Below, one piece after another: positions 17,977 through 26,476 of a DNA stretch of 64,000 nucleotides. A program made the translations under genes and the position numbers. The notes below the pieces were generated by a model. That model saw nothing but the letters and a program-made list of their open reading frames with translations, was not told where the DNA came from and searched no databases. The DNA comes from Burkholderia metallica (lineage in GTDB: Bacteria > Pseudomonadota > Gammaproteobacteria > Burkholderiales > Burkholderiaceae): assembly GCF_902832845.1 (NCBI RefSeq), contig NZ_CADFDB010000005.1, positions 412,027-476,026 of the forward strand, given 5' to 3'. Each line of letters starts with the position of its first letter. Position 1 is the first letter of the stretch.

Positions 17977-18008
17977 GCGGACGTGTTGCCGGCTGACAAC
18001 ACGTCCGC
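17977..18008 (-). terminator. 12-bp perfect hairpin after trxA
   Basis: GCGGACGTGTTG pairs with CAACACGTCCGC around an 8-nt loop, 13 nt past the trxA stop. There is no U-run after it, so it may stabilise the 3' end or act with Rho rather than being an intrinsic terminator. Confidence 0.5.
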
Positions 18009-18021
18009 GGAACTGCCGGTA

Positions 18022-18348
18022 TTACAGGTGGCTGTCCAGGAATGCGGTGAGCTGCGACTTCGACAGCGCGCCGACCTTCTGCGCAGCGGCCGCGCCGTTC
18101 TTGAACAGGATCAGCGTCGGGATCCCGCGCACGCCGAACTTCGCGGGCGTCGCCTGGTTGTCGTCGACGTTGATCTTCGCGATCTGCAGCTTGTCGCCGT
18201 AATCCTTCGCGACTTCGTCGAGGATCGGGGCGATCATCTTGCACGGGCCGCACCATTCGGCCCAGAAATCGACGAGCACGGGCTTGTCGGACTTGACGAC
18301 GTCCTGTTCGAACGATGCGTCGCTGATGTGTTTGATCTGTTCGCTCAT
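18022..18348 (-). CDS. trxA: Thioredoxin 1
   Basis: This 108-residue thioredoxin has the active site WCGPCK near residues 30-35, the buried Asp in VLVDFWAEW and the cis-Pro loop GIPTLILF. It is the general cytosolic disulfide reductase and is commonly found next to rho in proteobacteria, as here. AGAGG lies 10 nt before the ATG. Confidence 0.97.
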   Translation of the reverse strand: MSEQIKHISDASFEQDVVKSDKPVLVDFWAEWCGPCKMIAPILDEVAKDYGDKLQIAKINVDDNQATPAKFGVRGIPTLILFKNGAAAAQKVGALSKSQLTAFLDSHL

Positions 18349-18740
18349 TGGGTCAATACCTCTTACGGTTCGGGGACTGCCTGCTTGCGCGTTGCGGCGT
18401 ACCGGCCGCCGTGGGCGGCCGGCCGCTGCGGCAGGTCACTCCCGTCTCCGGAAAGGAAGGGTGTAAGCGCTGCATGCCGCGGCTCGCGGGTCGTTCGGGC
18501 GTCATATTAGCCTAAATTGCTATCTGCTGCGGGCGGCGATAGTAGCCGCTACGCGAGTAGGGGTACGACGCGACGTTCGACCATCGTATCCGGCAGGTGG
18601 AGGCCGGCTCGCGAATTACAAGGGGGAGCCGTGCGCGCGGCCCGATTCGCAGGCGCTTCGTGCGACCGGTTGCGCGCCGGTTTGCCCGCTCGCATGCGCA
18701 TTGATGCGAACAAACGGTCGCATTCGTCCGGAAGCGGTGA
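18349..18740. other. Intergenic region between trxA and ffs, no gene seen
   Basis: It holds the trxA promoter region (a TAATAT box at 18509-18504, minus) and the approach to ffs. Short open frames here are poor in protein-like composition and lack ribosome sites. No further RNA gene was recognised. Confidence 0.5.
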
Positions 18741-18746
18741 TAGAAT
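18741..18746 (+). promoter_or_regulatory. -10 box of the 4.5S RNA gene
   Basis: TAGAAT ends 5 nt before the predicted 5' end of the SRP RNA. A convincing -35 was not found. Confidence 0.55.
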
Positions 18747-18751
18747 ATGCC

Positions 18752-18851
18752 GTGACGGGCCTCCTCGCATGGTGGGGCGGTGAACCTGGTCAGGTCGGGA
18801 ACGAAGCAGCCACAATCGTTTTCCGCCAGTGCCGAGGGTTGGGCTCGTCAC
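18752..18851 (+). ncRNA. ffs: Signal recognition particle 4.5S RNA
   Basis: About 100 nt fold into the bacterial small SRP RNA. The ends pair (GTGACGGGC with GCTCGTCAC). The conserved asymmetric and symmetric loops that bind Ffh are present as GGTCAGGTCGGGAA and GAAGCAGCC. It acts with Ffh and FtsY in co-translational membrane targeting. Its place just upstream of dnaX is usual in proteobacteria. End positions are approximate. Confidence 0.93.
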
Positions 18852-18860
18852 CTTCCTTCT

Positions 18861-18884
18861 CGCCCCGTTCGTTGGGCGTTTTTT
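18861..18884 (+). terminator. Intrinsic terminator of ffs
   Basis: The stem CGCCC / GGGCG with an 8-nt loop is followed directly by six Ts, about 10 nt after the SRP RNA. Confidence 0.85.
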
Positions 18885-18964
18885 ATTTCTGCACCACACT
18901 CCGTTTGGCCTGCGCGTCGCCTGTCTTGCGCACCGTTTCGCGTGTCGGCGCGGCGCAGCGTTAC

Positions 18965-18973
18965 TGATACAAT
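18965..18973 (+). promoter_or_regulatory. Extended -10 promoter of dnaX
   Basis: TGATACAAT is a TGn extended -10 (hexamer 18968-18973) whose predicted start site falls on or beside the dnaX ATG at 18980, implying a leaderless message. No Shine-Dalgarno sequence precedes the ATG. Confidence 0.6.
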
Positions 18974-18979
18974 TTCCCG

Positions 18980-21361
18980 ATGACCTATCAAGTTCTCGCA
19001 CGCAAGTGGCGTCCGAAGGATTTCGCTTCGCTCGTCGGCCAGGAGCACGTCGTCAGGGCGCTCACGCACGCGCTCGACGGCGGGCGTCTCCATCACGCCT
19101 ATCTGTTTACCGGAACCCGCGGTGTCGGCAAGACGACGCTGTCGCGGATCTTCGCCAAGGCTCTCAACTGTGAAACCGGCGTCACGTCGCAACCGTGCGG
19201 CGTGTGTCGCGCGTGTCGCGAGATCGACGAAGGGCGTTTCGTCGATTACGTCGAAATGGATGCCGCGAGCAACCGAGGCGTCGACGAAATGGCCGCGCTG
19301 CTCGAGCGCGCGGTGTACGCGCCCGTCGATGCGCGCTTCAAGGTCTACATGATCGACGAAGTGCACATGCTGACGAATCACGCGTTCAACGCGATGCTGA
19401 AGACGCTCGAAGAGCCGCCGCCGCACGTCAAGTTCATCCTCGCGACGACCGATCCGCAGAAAATTCCCGTCACCGTGCTGTCGCGCTGCCTGCAGTTCAA
19501 CCTGAAGCAGATGCCGGCCGGGCACATCGTGTCGCATCTCGAGCAGATTCTCGGCGAAGAGCAGGTCACGTTCGAACCGCAGGCGCTGCGTCTGCTCGCG
19601 CGTGCCGCGCAGGGCAGCATGCGCGACGCGCTGTCGCTCACCGACCAGGCGATCGCCTACTCGGCGAACGAGGTGACCGAGGCGGCGGTGTCGGGCATGC
19701 TCGGCGCGCTCGACCAGACTTACATGGTGCGTCTGCTCGACGCGCTCGCCGCCGGCAGCGGCCCGGAAATCCTCGCGATTGCCGACGAGATGTCGCTGCG
19801 CAGCCTGTCGTTCTCGACCGCGCTTCAGGATCTCGCGAGCCTGCTGCACCGGATCGCGTGGGCGCAGTTCGCGCCGGGCTCGGTGCTCGACGAATGGCCC
19901 GAAGCGGCCGACCTGCGCCGTTTTGCGGAGACGCTGAGCCCCGAGCAGGTGCAGTTGTTCTATCAGATCGCGACGGTCGGGCGCGCCGAACTCGGCCTGG
20001 CGCCGGACGAGTACGCCGGCTTCACGATGACGCTGTTGCGGATGCTCGCGTTCGAGCCGGCGGTTGCCGCCGGCGGGGCGCCGGGCGGCCAGCCTTCGGT
20101 GCCGCGTGCGGTGCCGGCTCCGCGCGTGGCCGCATCGGCCGCCGCGGCGAAGCCGGCAGCGGCCGCGCCTGCCGAAGCCGTGCGGCCGCAGGTTGCCGCT
20201 GCGGCTGCGCCAGCCGCTCCGGTCGCACCAGCCGCATCCGCGGCGCCGGTTGCGCGTAAAGCGCCGGTGCAGTCCAGCGACGTACCCGACCAGTCAGCCG
20301 TGAAGCCGGTTGCCGTCCAGGCATCCGCGCCGGCGCCGGTCGTCGAGACACCGCAGCCTACGCAGCCTACGGAAGCCTCTGCACCGCAAGCAGCGCCTGC
20401 CGGCGATCAGCCGGCCCCCGCGCACAAGGAACCTGAGCCGCCTGTTGCCGTTGCGCAGCGAGGCGACGAGCCGGCTGCGCCGGCCGACCCGGTGCCGCGC
20501 GCTGCGCCGGCCGAGCCCGCTGCACGTCCGGCCGCGCGTTCCGGCGGTGCCGCCGCCGCGCTCGACGTGCTGCGCAATGCGGGGATGCGCGTGTCGTCCG
20601 ACCGCGGGCGCGCGGGCGCCGCCGCGAAATCGGCCGCGTCGCCGGCGGCCGAGAAGCCGGCCGCCCCGCGTCCCGCCGCCGTCCAGGTGCCGACGCCGCG
20701 CGCGGCGTCCCGTGCGCCGCAGGCAGCCGATTCGCGCCAGGCCCCGCCGCCGTGGGAGGACATCCCGCCGGACGAGTACGTGCCGCTCAGCGCCGACGAG
20801 ATGTTCGGCGGCCCGGCCGACGACGGTTTCGTGCCGGTATTCGACAGCGGCCCCGACGACGTGCGCGTGACGCCGAAGCCGGCGGAAACCCGTCCGTCCG
20901 CACCGCTCGACACGCGTCCGTTGCCGCCCGCGATCGCACTCGATCCGGTCGGCTTCGACGGCGAATGGCCGGCGCTGGCCGCGCGACTGCCTCTCAAGGG
21001 CGTCGCGTATCAGCTCGCGTTCAACAGCGAACTGACGGCCGTCGATGCGACGACGTTGAAACTGTCCGTGCCGGTGCCGCAATACGCGGACGCCGCGCAG
21101 GTGGCGAAGCTGAAGGCCGCGCTGGCCGATGCGCTCGGCAAGTCGGTCGAGGTGAGCGTCGAAATCGGGCCGGCCCGGCGCACGGCGGCGGCGCTCGATG
21201 CGGCCGCCCGCGCGGCGCGCCAGCGCGAGGCCGAGCAGGAGATTCACGGCGATCCGTTCGTCCAGCAGCTCGTGCGCGACTTCGGTGCGCGCATCGTCGA
21301 CGGGTCCGTGCGCCCGCTCGCCGATGCAGCGCCGGACGGCCCGCCGCCGACGCTGCATTGA
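18980..21361 (+). CDS. dnaX: DNA polymerase III subunits gamma/tau
   Basis: This 793-residue clamp-loader ATPase has Walker A GTRGVGKT near residue 45, a four-cysteine zinc module (C-x8-C-x2-C-x2-C, about 61-76), DEVH in the Walker B and the AAA+ lid and collar domains to about 360. A low-complexity Ala/Pro linker of roughly 240 residues follows, then the tau domains that bind the polymerase and helicase. No A-rich slippery heptamer is visible, so a shorter gamma by frameshifting as in E. coli is not evident. It heads dnaX-ebfC-recR. Confidence 0.96.
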   Translation: MTYQVLARKWRPKDFASLVGQEHVVRALTHALDGGRLHHAYLFTGTRGVGKTTLSRIFAKALNCETGVTSQPCGVCRACREIDEGRFVDYVEMDAASNRGVDEMAALLERAVYAPVDARFKVYMIDEVHMLTNHAFNAMLKTLEEPPPHVKFILATTDPQKIPVTVLSRCLQFNLKQMPAGHIVSHLEQILGEEQVTFEPQALRLLARAAQGSMRDALSLTDQAIAYSANEVTEAAVSGMLGALDQTYMVRLLDALAAGSGPEILAIADEMSLRSLSFSTALQDLASLLHRIAWAQFAPGSVLDEWPEAADLRRFAETLSPEQVQLFYQIATVGRAELGLAPDEYAGFTMTLLRMLAFEPAVAAGGAPGGQPSVPRAVPAPRVAASAAAAKPAAAAPAEAVRPQVAAAAAPAAPVAPAASAAPVARKAPVQSSDVPDQSAVKPVAVQASAPAPVVETPQPTQPTEASAPQAAPAGDQPAPAHKEPEPPVAVAQRGDEPAAPADPVPRAAPAEPAARPAARSGGAAAALDVLRNAGMRVSSDRGRAGAAAKSAASPAAEKPAAPRPAAVQVPTPRAASRAPQAADSRQAPPPWEDIPPDEYVPLSADEMFGGPADDGFVPVFDSGPDDVRVTPKPAETRPSAPLDTRPLPPAIALDPVGFDGEWPALAARLPLKGVAYQLAFNSELTAVDATTLKLSVPVPQYADAAQVAKLKAALADALGKSVEVSVEIGPARRTAAALDAAARAARQREAEQEIHGDPFVQQLVRDFGARIVDGSVRPLADAAPDGPPPTLH

Positions 21362-21453
21362 ACTGAGCGCCCCGCGGCAGGCACAATCACGCCCACACAT
21401 TGGCCGGCACGCGCCGCGTGCCGGTTTTTACACGATCAAGAAGGAGTATTCCC

Positions 21454-21780
21454 ATGTTGAAAGGCAACCTCGCCGGACTGATGAAGCAAGCGCAGCAAAT
21501 GCAGGAAAACATGAAGAAGATGCAGGAGCAGCTTGCGCTGATCGAAGTCGAAGGGCAGTCGGGCGCCGGTCTCGTCAAGGTGACGATGACCTGCCGCAAC
21601 GAAGTGCGCCGCGTGTCGATCGATCCGAGCCTGCTTGCGGACGACAAGGACATGCTCGAGGATCTCGTCGCCGCTGCGTTCAACGACGCGGTGCGCAAGG
21701 CCGAGGCGACCTCGCAGGAAAAGATGAGCGGCATGACGTCGGGCCTGCCGCTGCCCCCGGGCTTCAAGCTGCCGTTCTGA
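21454..21780 (+). CDS. YbaB/EbfC family nucleoid-associated protein
   Basis: This 108-residue protein has an N-terminal Met/Gln/Lys-rich helix and the conserved beta-sheet core ([33 protein letters not shown]). Family members bind DNA as dimers and are nearly always encoded between dnaX and recR, as here. AAGGAG precedes the ATG. Confidence 0.95.
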   Translation: MLKGNLAGLMKQAQQMQENMKKMQEQLALIEVEGQSGAGLVKVTMTCRNEVRRVSIDPSLLADDKDMLEDLVAAAFNDAVRKAEATSQEKMSGMTSGLPLPPGFKLPF

Positions 21781-21811
21781 GCGCCGCGTCCGTGCCACTG
21801 CTTGCCGTCGT

Positions 21812-22408
21812 ATGAAACAGCCGTCCGCCCTGTCCGCGCTCGTCGAAGCGCTGCGCGTGCTGCCCGGCGTCGGGCCAAAATCCGCCCAGCGCATGGCGGT
21901 CCACCTGATGCAGCACGATCGGGAGGGCGCGGAGCGGCTCGGCCGCTCGCTGCTGTTCGCGACCGAGCACCTGCAGCACTGCGAGAAGTGCAACACGTTC
22001 ACCGAAGCGCAGATCTGCGAGGTCTGCAGCGACGAGGAGCGTGATCCGACGCTGCTGTGCGTCGTCGAGACGCCTGCCGACCAGATCATGCTCGAGCAGA
22101 CGATGACGTACCGCGGGCTGTATTTCGTGCTGATGGGGCGCCTGAGCCCGCTCGACGGAATCGGCCCGAAGGAGATCCATTTCGACCGCCTCGTGCGGCG
22201 CGCGTCCGACGGTATCGTCAAGGAAGTCGTGCTCGCGACCAACTTCACGAACGAGGGCGAAGCCACCGCGCACTACCTCGGCCAGACGCTGAAGGCGCGC
22301 GGGCTCGCGGTCACGCGCCTCGCGCGCGGCGTGCCGGTGGGCGGCGAGCTCGAATACGTCGATGCGGGCACCATCGCCCGCGCGATGCTCGACCGTCGCA
22401 CGATGTAA
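21812..22408 (+). CDS. recR: Recombination mediator RecR
   Basis: This 198-residue protein has an N-terminal helix-hairpin-helix ([13 protein letters not shown]), a four-cysteine zinc finger ([16 protein letters not shown], about residues 57-72) and a Toprim domain ([13 protein letters not shown] onward). It acts with RecO, and RecF where present, to load RecA on gapped DNA. Standard family length, 31 nt downstream of the YbaB gene. Confidence 0.97.
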   Translation: MKQPSALSALVEALRVLPGVGPKSAQRMAVHLMQHDREGAERLGRSLLFATEHLQHCEKCNTFTEAQICEVCSDEERDPTLLCVVETPADQIMLEQTMTYRGLYFVLMGRLSPLDGIGPKEIHFDRLVRRASDGIVKEVVLATNFTNEGEATAHYLGQTLKARGLAVTRLARGVPVGGELEYVDAGTIARAMLDRRTM

Positions 22409-22456
22409 GCCGGGCGCCGCCGACCGGCGGCGCCGTTCCTCATGCCAGGGAGACAC

Positions 22457-23662
22457 ATGAGCACCAGCCAGGGCCCGCTCGCGGGCGTCAAAGTGCTCGA
22501 ATTCGGAACGCTGATCGCGGGGCCGTTCGCGTCGCGGCTGTTCGCCGAATTCGGCGCGGAAGTGATCAAGATCGAGGATCCGAACGGCGGCGACCCGCTG
22601 CGCAAGTGGCGCAAGCTCTATCCGGAGCAGGGCGGCACGTCGCTGTGGTGGTCCGTCCAGGCGCGCAACAAGAAATCGGTCACGCTCAACCTGAAGGCCG
22701 ACGCCGGCAAGGCGATCGCGCGGCAACTCGCGCGCGAGGCCGACATCGTGATCGAGAACTTCCGCCCGGGCTTGCTCGAAAAGCTCGGGCTCGGCTACGA
22801 CGTGCTGTCGGCCGAGAATCCGGGCCTCGTGATGGTGCGCCTGTCCGGCTACGGGCAGACGGGCCCGTACCGCGACCGCCCCGGCTTCGGCGCGATCGCC
22901 GAATCGATGGGCGGGCTGCGGCACATCACCGGCTATCCCGACCTGCCGCCGCCGCGTATCGGCATCTCGATCGGCGATTCGATCGCCGCGCTGCACGGTG
23001 TGATCGGCGCACTGATGGCGCTCCATCACCGCAAGGTCAACGGCGGCGCGGGGCAGGTGGTCGACGTCGCGCTGTACGAAGCCGTCTTCAACATGATGGA
23101 AAGCGTGGTGCCCGAATACGGCGTGTACGGGATGGTGCGCGAGCGCACCGGCGCGTCGCTGCCGGGCATCGTGCCGTCGAATACGTATGCGTGCCGCGAC
23201 GGCAGCATCGTGATCGGCGGCAACAGCGATCCGATCTTCAAGCGGCTGATGAAGGCGATCGAGCGCGACGACCTCGCGGACGATCCCGCGCTCGCGCAAA
23301 ACGACGGGCGCGTGCCGCGCACGCAGGAGATCGACGCCGCGATTGCCGCGTGGCTCGCGCCGCGCACGATCGACGAAGCGCTCGTCGTGCTCAACGCGGC
23401 CGACGTGCCGGCCGGGCGCATCTACAGCGCCGCCGACATGTTCACCGATCCGCAGTTCGTCGCGCGGCAGATGATCCAGCGCTTCAAACTGGCCGACGGC
23501 ACCGACATTCCGCTGCCGAACATCACGCCGAAGCTGTCGGACACGCCGGGCGAAACGCGCTGGCTCGGCCCCGAGCTCGGCGAGCACACGGACGAGGTGC
23601 TGCGCGGCCTCGGCTACGACGCGCAGGCGATCGCCGCATTGCGCGAGTCGGGCGCGATCTGA
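22457..23662 (+). CDS. CaiB/BaiF (class III) CoA-transferase family protein
   Basis: This 401-residue protein opens LAGVKVLEFGTLIAGPFASRLFAEFGAEVIKIE, the family hallmark. The catalytic aspartate sits in the region around residue 180-200 (VVDVALYEAVFNMM) and the C-terminus ends in LRGLGYDAQAI. Members move CoA between acyl groups through an anhydride intermediate; the acid used here is unknown. AGGGAG 4 nt from the second ATG fixes the start. It follows recR by 48 nt and is unrelated in function. Confidence 0.85.
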   Translation: MSTSQGPLAGVKVLEFGTLIAGPFASRLFAEFGAEVIKIEDPNGGDPLRKWRKLYPEQGGTSLWWSVQARNKKSVTLNLKADAGKAIARQLAREADIVIENFRPGLLEKLGLGYDVLSAENPGLVMVRLSGYGQTGPYRDRPGFGAIAESMGGLRHITGYPDLPPPRIGISIGDSIAALHGVIGALMALHHRKVNGGAGQVVDVALYEAVFNMMESVVPEYGVYGMVRERTGASLPGIVPSNTYACRDGSIVIGGNSDPIFKRLMKAIERDDLADDPALAQNDGRVPRTQEIDAAIAAWLAPRTIDEALVVLNAADVPAGRIYSAADMFTDPQFVARQMIQRFKLADGTDIPLPNITPKLSDTPGETRWLGPELGEHTDEVLRGLGYDAQAIAALRESGAI

Positions 23663-23674
23663 GCGTCCGCCGGG

Positions 23675-23693
23675 CCTGTCGCTTCGCGACAGG
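23675..23693 (+). terminator. Hairpin after the CoA-transferase gene
   Basis: CCTGTCGC and GCGACAGG form a perfect 8-bp stem with a UUC loop, 12 nt past the stop. No T-run follows. A second GC hairpin (23742-23755) followed by TGTTTT may complete termination. Confidence 0.5.
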
Positions 23694-23869
23694 TTCGCCG
23701 CCGGGCGCATTCCGCGACGGGCTCCGTTGGCGGTAGAAAACCCGGGCCGCCCCGGTGTTTTCCCGGGCGCGCGCAACGCCGCGCGATACGGCGGGACAGC
23801 ACCTGCGGGCGGTCGCAACGGTCCGTCCGCCGTCGCCGGACTGTCGCTCTCGCGCCATCTTTCCTCGGT

Positions 23870-23875
23870 TACAAT
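23870..23875 (+). promoter_or_regulatory. -10 box abutting surE
   Basis: TACAAT ends 6 nt before the surE ATG, so the predicted transcript would begin at the start codon. No Shine-Dalgarno sequence is present. The -35 is weak. Confidence 0.5.
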
Positions 23876-23881
23876 CGCCGG

Positions 23882-24643
23882 ATGCGAATCCTACTCAGCA
23901 ACGACGACGGCTATCTCGCCCCCGGTCTCGCCGCGCTCAGCGACGCGCTGCAGCCGCTGGCCGAGCTCACGGTGATCGCGCCCGAGCAGAACTGCAGCGG
24001 CGCGTCGAATTCCCTCACGTTGTCGCGGCCGCTGTCGGTGCAGCGCGCGGCGAGTACGGGTTTCTTCTATGTGAACGGCACGCCGACCGATTCGGTGCAC
24101 GTCGCGTTGACGGGCATGGTCGACGCCCGTCCGGACCTCGTCGTCTCCGGAATCAACAACGGCCAGAACATGGGCGAAGACACGCTCTATTCGGGGACAG
24201 TTGCGGCCGCCACCGAAGGCATCATGTTCGGCGTGCCGGCCATCGCGTTCTCGCTGGCCGACAAGGGCTGGGCCCATCTGGCCGACGCCGCGCGCGTCGC
24301 CGCGGAAATCGTCGAGCACTACCTCGCGCATCCGCTGTCGGGCCAGCCGCTGCTGAACGTCAATATTCCGAACCTGCCGTACGGCGAACTGAAAGGCTGG
24401 AAGGTCACGCGCCTCGGCAAGCGTCATCCGTCGCAGCCGGTGATTCGCCAAACCGACCCGCGCGGCGAACCGATCTACTGGATTGGCGCGGCGGGCGACG
24501 CGCTGGACGCGAGCGAAGGCACCGATTTCCACGCGGTGGCAAACGGTTTCGTGTCGATCACGCCGCTGCAGCTCGACCTCACGCATACGCAGATGCTGCC
24601 CGCGACGCGCGAATGGGCGCGCGCCGGAGGGCGGGCTTCATGA
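23882..24643 (+). CDS. surE: 5'/3'-nucleotidase SurE
   Basis: This 253-residue survival protein dephosphorylates nucleoside monophosphates and polyphosphate in other bacteria. The metal site is present: LSNDDG at residues 5-10, with Ser/Asn ligands in the [14 protein letters not shown] and [13 protein letters not shown] segments. It opens the stationary-phase cluster surE-pcm-nlpD-rpoS and overlaps pcm by 4 bp. Confidence 0.96.
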   Translation: MRILLSNDDGYLAPGLAALSDALQPLAELTVIAPEQNCSGASNSLTLSRPLSVQRAASTGFFYVNGTPTDSVHVALTGMVDARPDLVVSGINNGQNMGEDTLYSGTVAAATEGIMFGVPAIAFSLADKGWAHLADAARVAAEIVEHYLAHPLSGQPLLNVNIPNLPYGELKGWKVTRLGKRHPSQPVIRQTDPRGEPIYWIGAAGDALDASEGTDFHAVANGFVSITPLQLDLTHTQMLPATREWARAGGRAS

Positions 24644-25572
24644 GCGGCGAGCGCGCGAAGCGGTTCCCGCTCGCGCTCGAAGATCTCAAGCGAGCGCCAC
24701 GCAAGTCGGAAGGCCGGACCGGCGAACGCCATGCGGCGGTCGCGGTGTCGAAGGCCGCCGACAAGCCCGCGGCCGCGCCGAAACCGGTTGTCGTGAAGCC
24801 TGCCGCGCCGCGAACGGCGCTGCCCGGCTCCGCCGCCGCGAAGCCCGCGACCGCACCGAAGCCGACCGCGCTGAAGCCTGCGATGCCGAAGCCGGCCGCG
24901 CCCAGCGTTGTGCCGGCCGGTGCGTTCGCGCTCACGTCGGAACGTGTGCGCGAACGGATGGTCGAACGGCTGCGCGCGAACGGTGTGACCGACGCGCGCG
25001 TGCTGGAGGCGATGGCCGCGGTGCCGCGTCACCTGTTCGTGGATCCGGGGCTCGCGACGCAGGCCTACGAGGATTCCGCGTTGCCGATCGGCCATCAGCA
25101 AACCATTTCCAAGCCGTCGGTCGTCGCGCGCATGATCGAGCTCGCGATGGCCGGCCGCACGCTCGAGCGTGTCCTCGAAATCGGCACGGGCTGCGGCTAT
25201 CAGGCCGCCGTGCTGAGCCACGTGGCACGCGACGTGTATTCGATTGAACGCATCAAGCCGCTCTACGAGCGCGCGAAGCTGAACCTGCGGCCGCTGCGCG
25301 TGCCGAACATCCGTCTGCACTACGGCGACGGGCGTGTCGGCCTGCCGTCCGCAGCCCCGTTCGACGCGATCGTGATCGCGGCGGCGGGGCTCGACGTGCC
25401 GCAGGCGCTGCTCGAGCAGCTCGCGATCGGCGGGCGGCTCGTCGCGCCGGTCGGCGCGCAGAGCGGGCAGCACCAGGTGCTCACGCTCGTCGAGCGCGTC
25501 GCGCACGCGCAATGGCGGGAGTCACGGCTTGATCGCGTTTTCTTTGTCCCTTTAAAATCCGGAGTAATTTGA
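24640..25572 (+). CDS. pcm: Protein-L-isoaspartate O-methyltransferase with long N-terminal extension
   Basis: The enzyme methylates isoaspartyl residues for protein repair, using SAM. The catalytic part (about residues 98-310) has the [17 protein letters not shown] motif, a [17 protein letters not shown] substrate loop and DAIVIAAAG. Ahead of it is an unusual stretch of about 95 residues rich in Lys, Pro and Ala with repeated KPAAPKP-like units; classical Pcm is about 208 residues. The ATG overlaps the surE stop (ATGA), which fixes the start and shows the extension is translated. Confidence 0.93.
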   Translation: MSGERAKRFPLALEDLKRAPRKSEGRTGERHAAVAVSKAADKPAAAPKPVVVKPAAPRTALPGSAAAKPATAPKPTALKPAMPKPAAPSVVPAGAFALTSERVRERMVERLRANGVTDARVLEAMAAVPRHLFVDPGLATQAYEDSALPIGHQQTISKPSVVARMIELAMAGRTLERVLEIGTGCGYQAAVLSHVARDVYSIERIKPLYERAKLNLRPLRVPNIRLHYGDGRVGLPSAAPFDAIVIAAAGLDVPQALLEQLAIGGRLVAPVGAQSGQHQVLTLVERVAHAQWRESRLDRVFFVPLKSGVI

Positions 25573-25577
25573 AACCG

Positions 25578-26465
25578 ATGAGTATGTTGCGCGCGATGCA
25601 AAACAACCGTTCCAGGGAACCGCTCACGCTCGCCCAGCGCGCGATCTGCGTAGCCGCGTTCTCCACGCTACTGGCCGCCTGTGCGACGCGGCTCGACAAC
25701 GCGCCCGTCGTCGATCGCTCCGGTTCGCTCGGCACGACCGGCACCGCGCAGCCCGCGGCGCCGCTGCCGCCGGCGCCGCCCGGTTACTACCGGGTGAAGC
25801 CGGGCGACACGCTGTACCGGATCGCACTCGAAAACGGGCAGAACTATCGCGACATCGCCGCGTGGAACAACCTGGCGAACCCGAATCAGATCGAAGTCGA
25901 CCAGCTGCTGCGCGTTTCGCCGCAGGCCGGTGCCTCCGTGGCGGGCACGCAGGTCGCCGCGCCGATCGCGGGCGCCGCCGTTGCGACCGCGCCGCTCAGC
26001 AGCGGCCCGGCGACGCCCGCCGCCGGTACGTCGTCGTCGGTCGCGACGCCGCCTGCCGCGGCAGCCGCATCGAGCGACACGGCCGCCGCGCCGAGCGGCC
26101 CCGTGACGTTTGCGTGGCCCGCGCGCGGCCCCGTGCTGAACGGCTTCGACGACGCGAAGAACAAGGGCGTCAATATCGGCGGCACCGCCGGCGAAACCGT
26201 GAAGGCGGCTGCCGACGGCCGCGTCGTCTATTCCGGTAACGGGCTGCGCGGCTACGGCAACCTCATTATCATCAAGCACGATGCAACTTACCTCACGGCA
26301 TATGCACACAATCGCGCTTTGATGGTAAAAGAGGGGGACGCGGTAACGAAGGGGCAGAAGATCGCCGAGATGGGGAACAGCGATTCCGACCGCGTGATGC
26401 TGCATTTCGAGGTTCGCCGGCAGGGTAAACCTGTCGATCCGCTGAAGTATTTGCCGCCTCAATAA
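25578..26465 (+). CDS. nlpD: NlpD-like lipoprotein: LysM plus degenerate M23 domain
   Basis: This 295-residue lipoprotein has a signal peptide with lipobox LLAAC (Cys35), one LysM domain (about 75-120), a Pro/Ala/Ser linker and a C-terminal LytM/M23 domain (about 185-290). The zinc ligands look lost: the HxGxD motif reads NKGVN and the HLH motif reads MLH. It is therefore probably an amidase activator, as NlpD is in E. coli, not a hydrolase. ATG 25578 is used; a TTG at 25569 overlapping the pcm stop is possible. The rpoS promoter of E. coli lies within nlpD and may do so here. Confidence 0.9.
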   Translation: MSMLRAMQNNRSREPLTLAQRAICVAAFSTLLAACATRLDNAPVVDRSGSLGTTGTAQPAAPLPPAPPGYYRVKPGDTLYRIALENGQNYRDIAAWNNLANPNQIEVDQLLRVSPQAGASVAGTQVAAPIAGAAVATAPLSSGPATPAAGTSSSVATPPAAAAASSDTAAAPSGPVTFAWPARGPVLNGFDDAKNKGVNIGGTAGETVKAAADGRVVYSGNGLRGYGNLIIIKHDATYLTAYAHNRALMVKEGDAVTKGQKIAEMGNSDSDRVMLHFEVRRQGKPVDPLKYLPPQ

Positions 26466-26476
26466 CCGAGACGACC

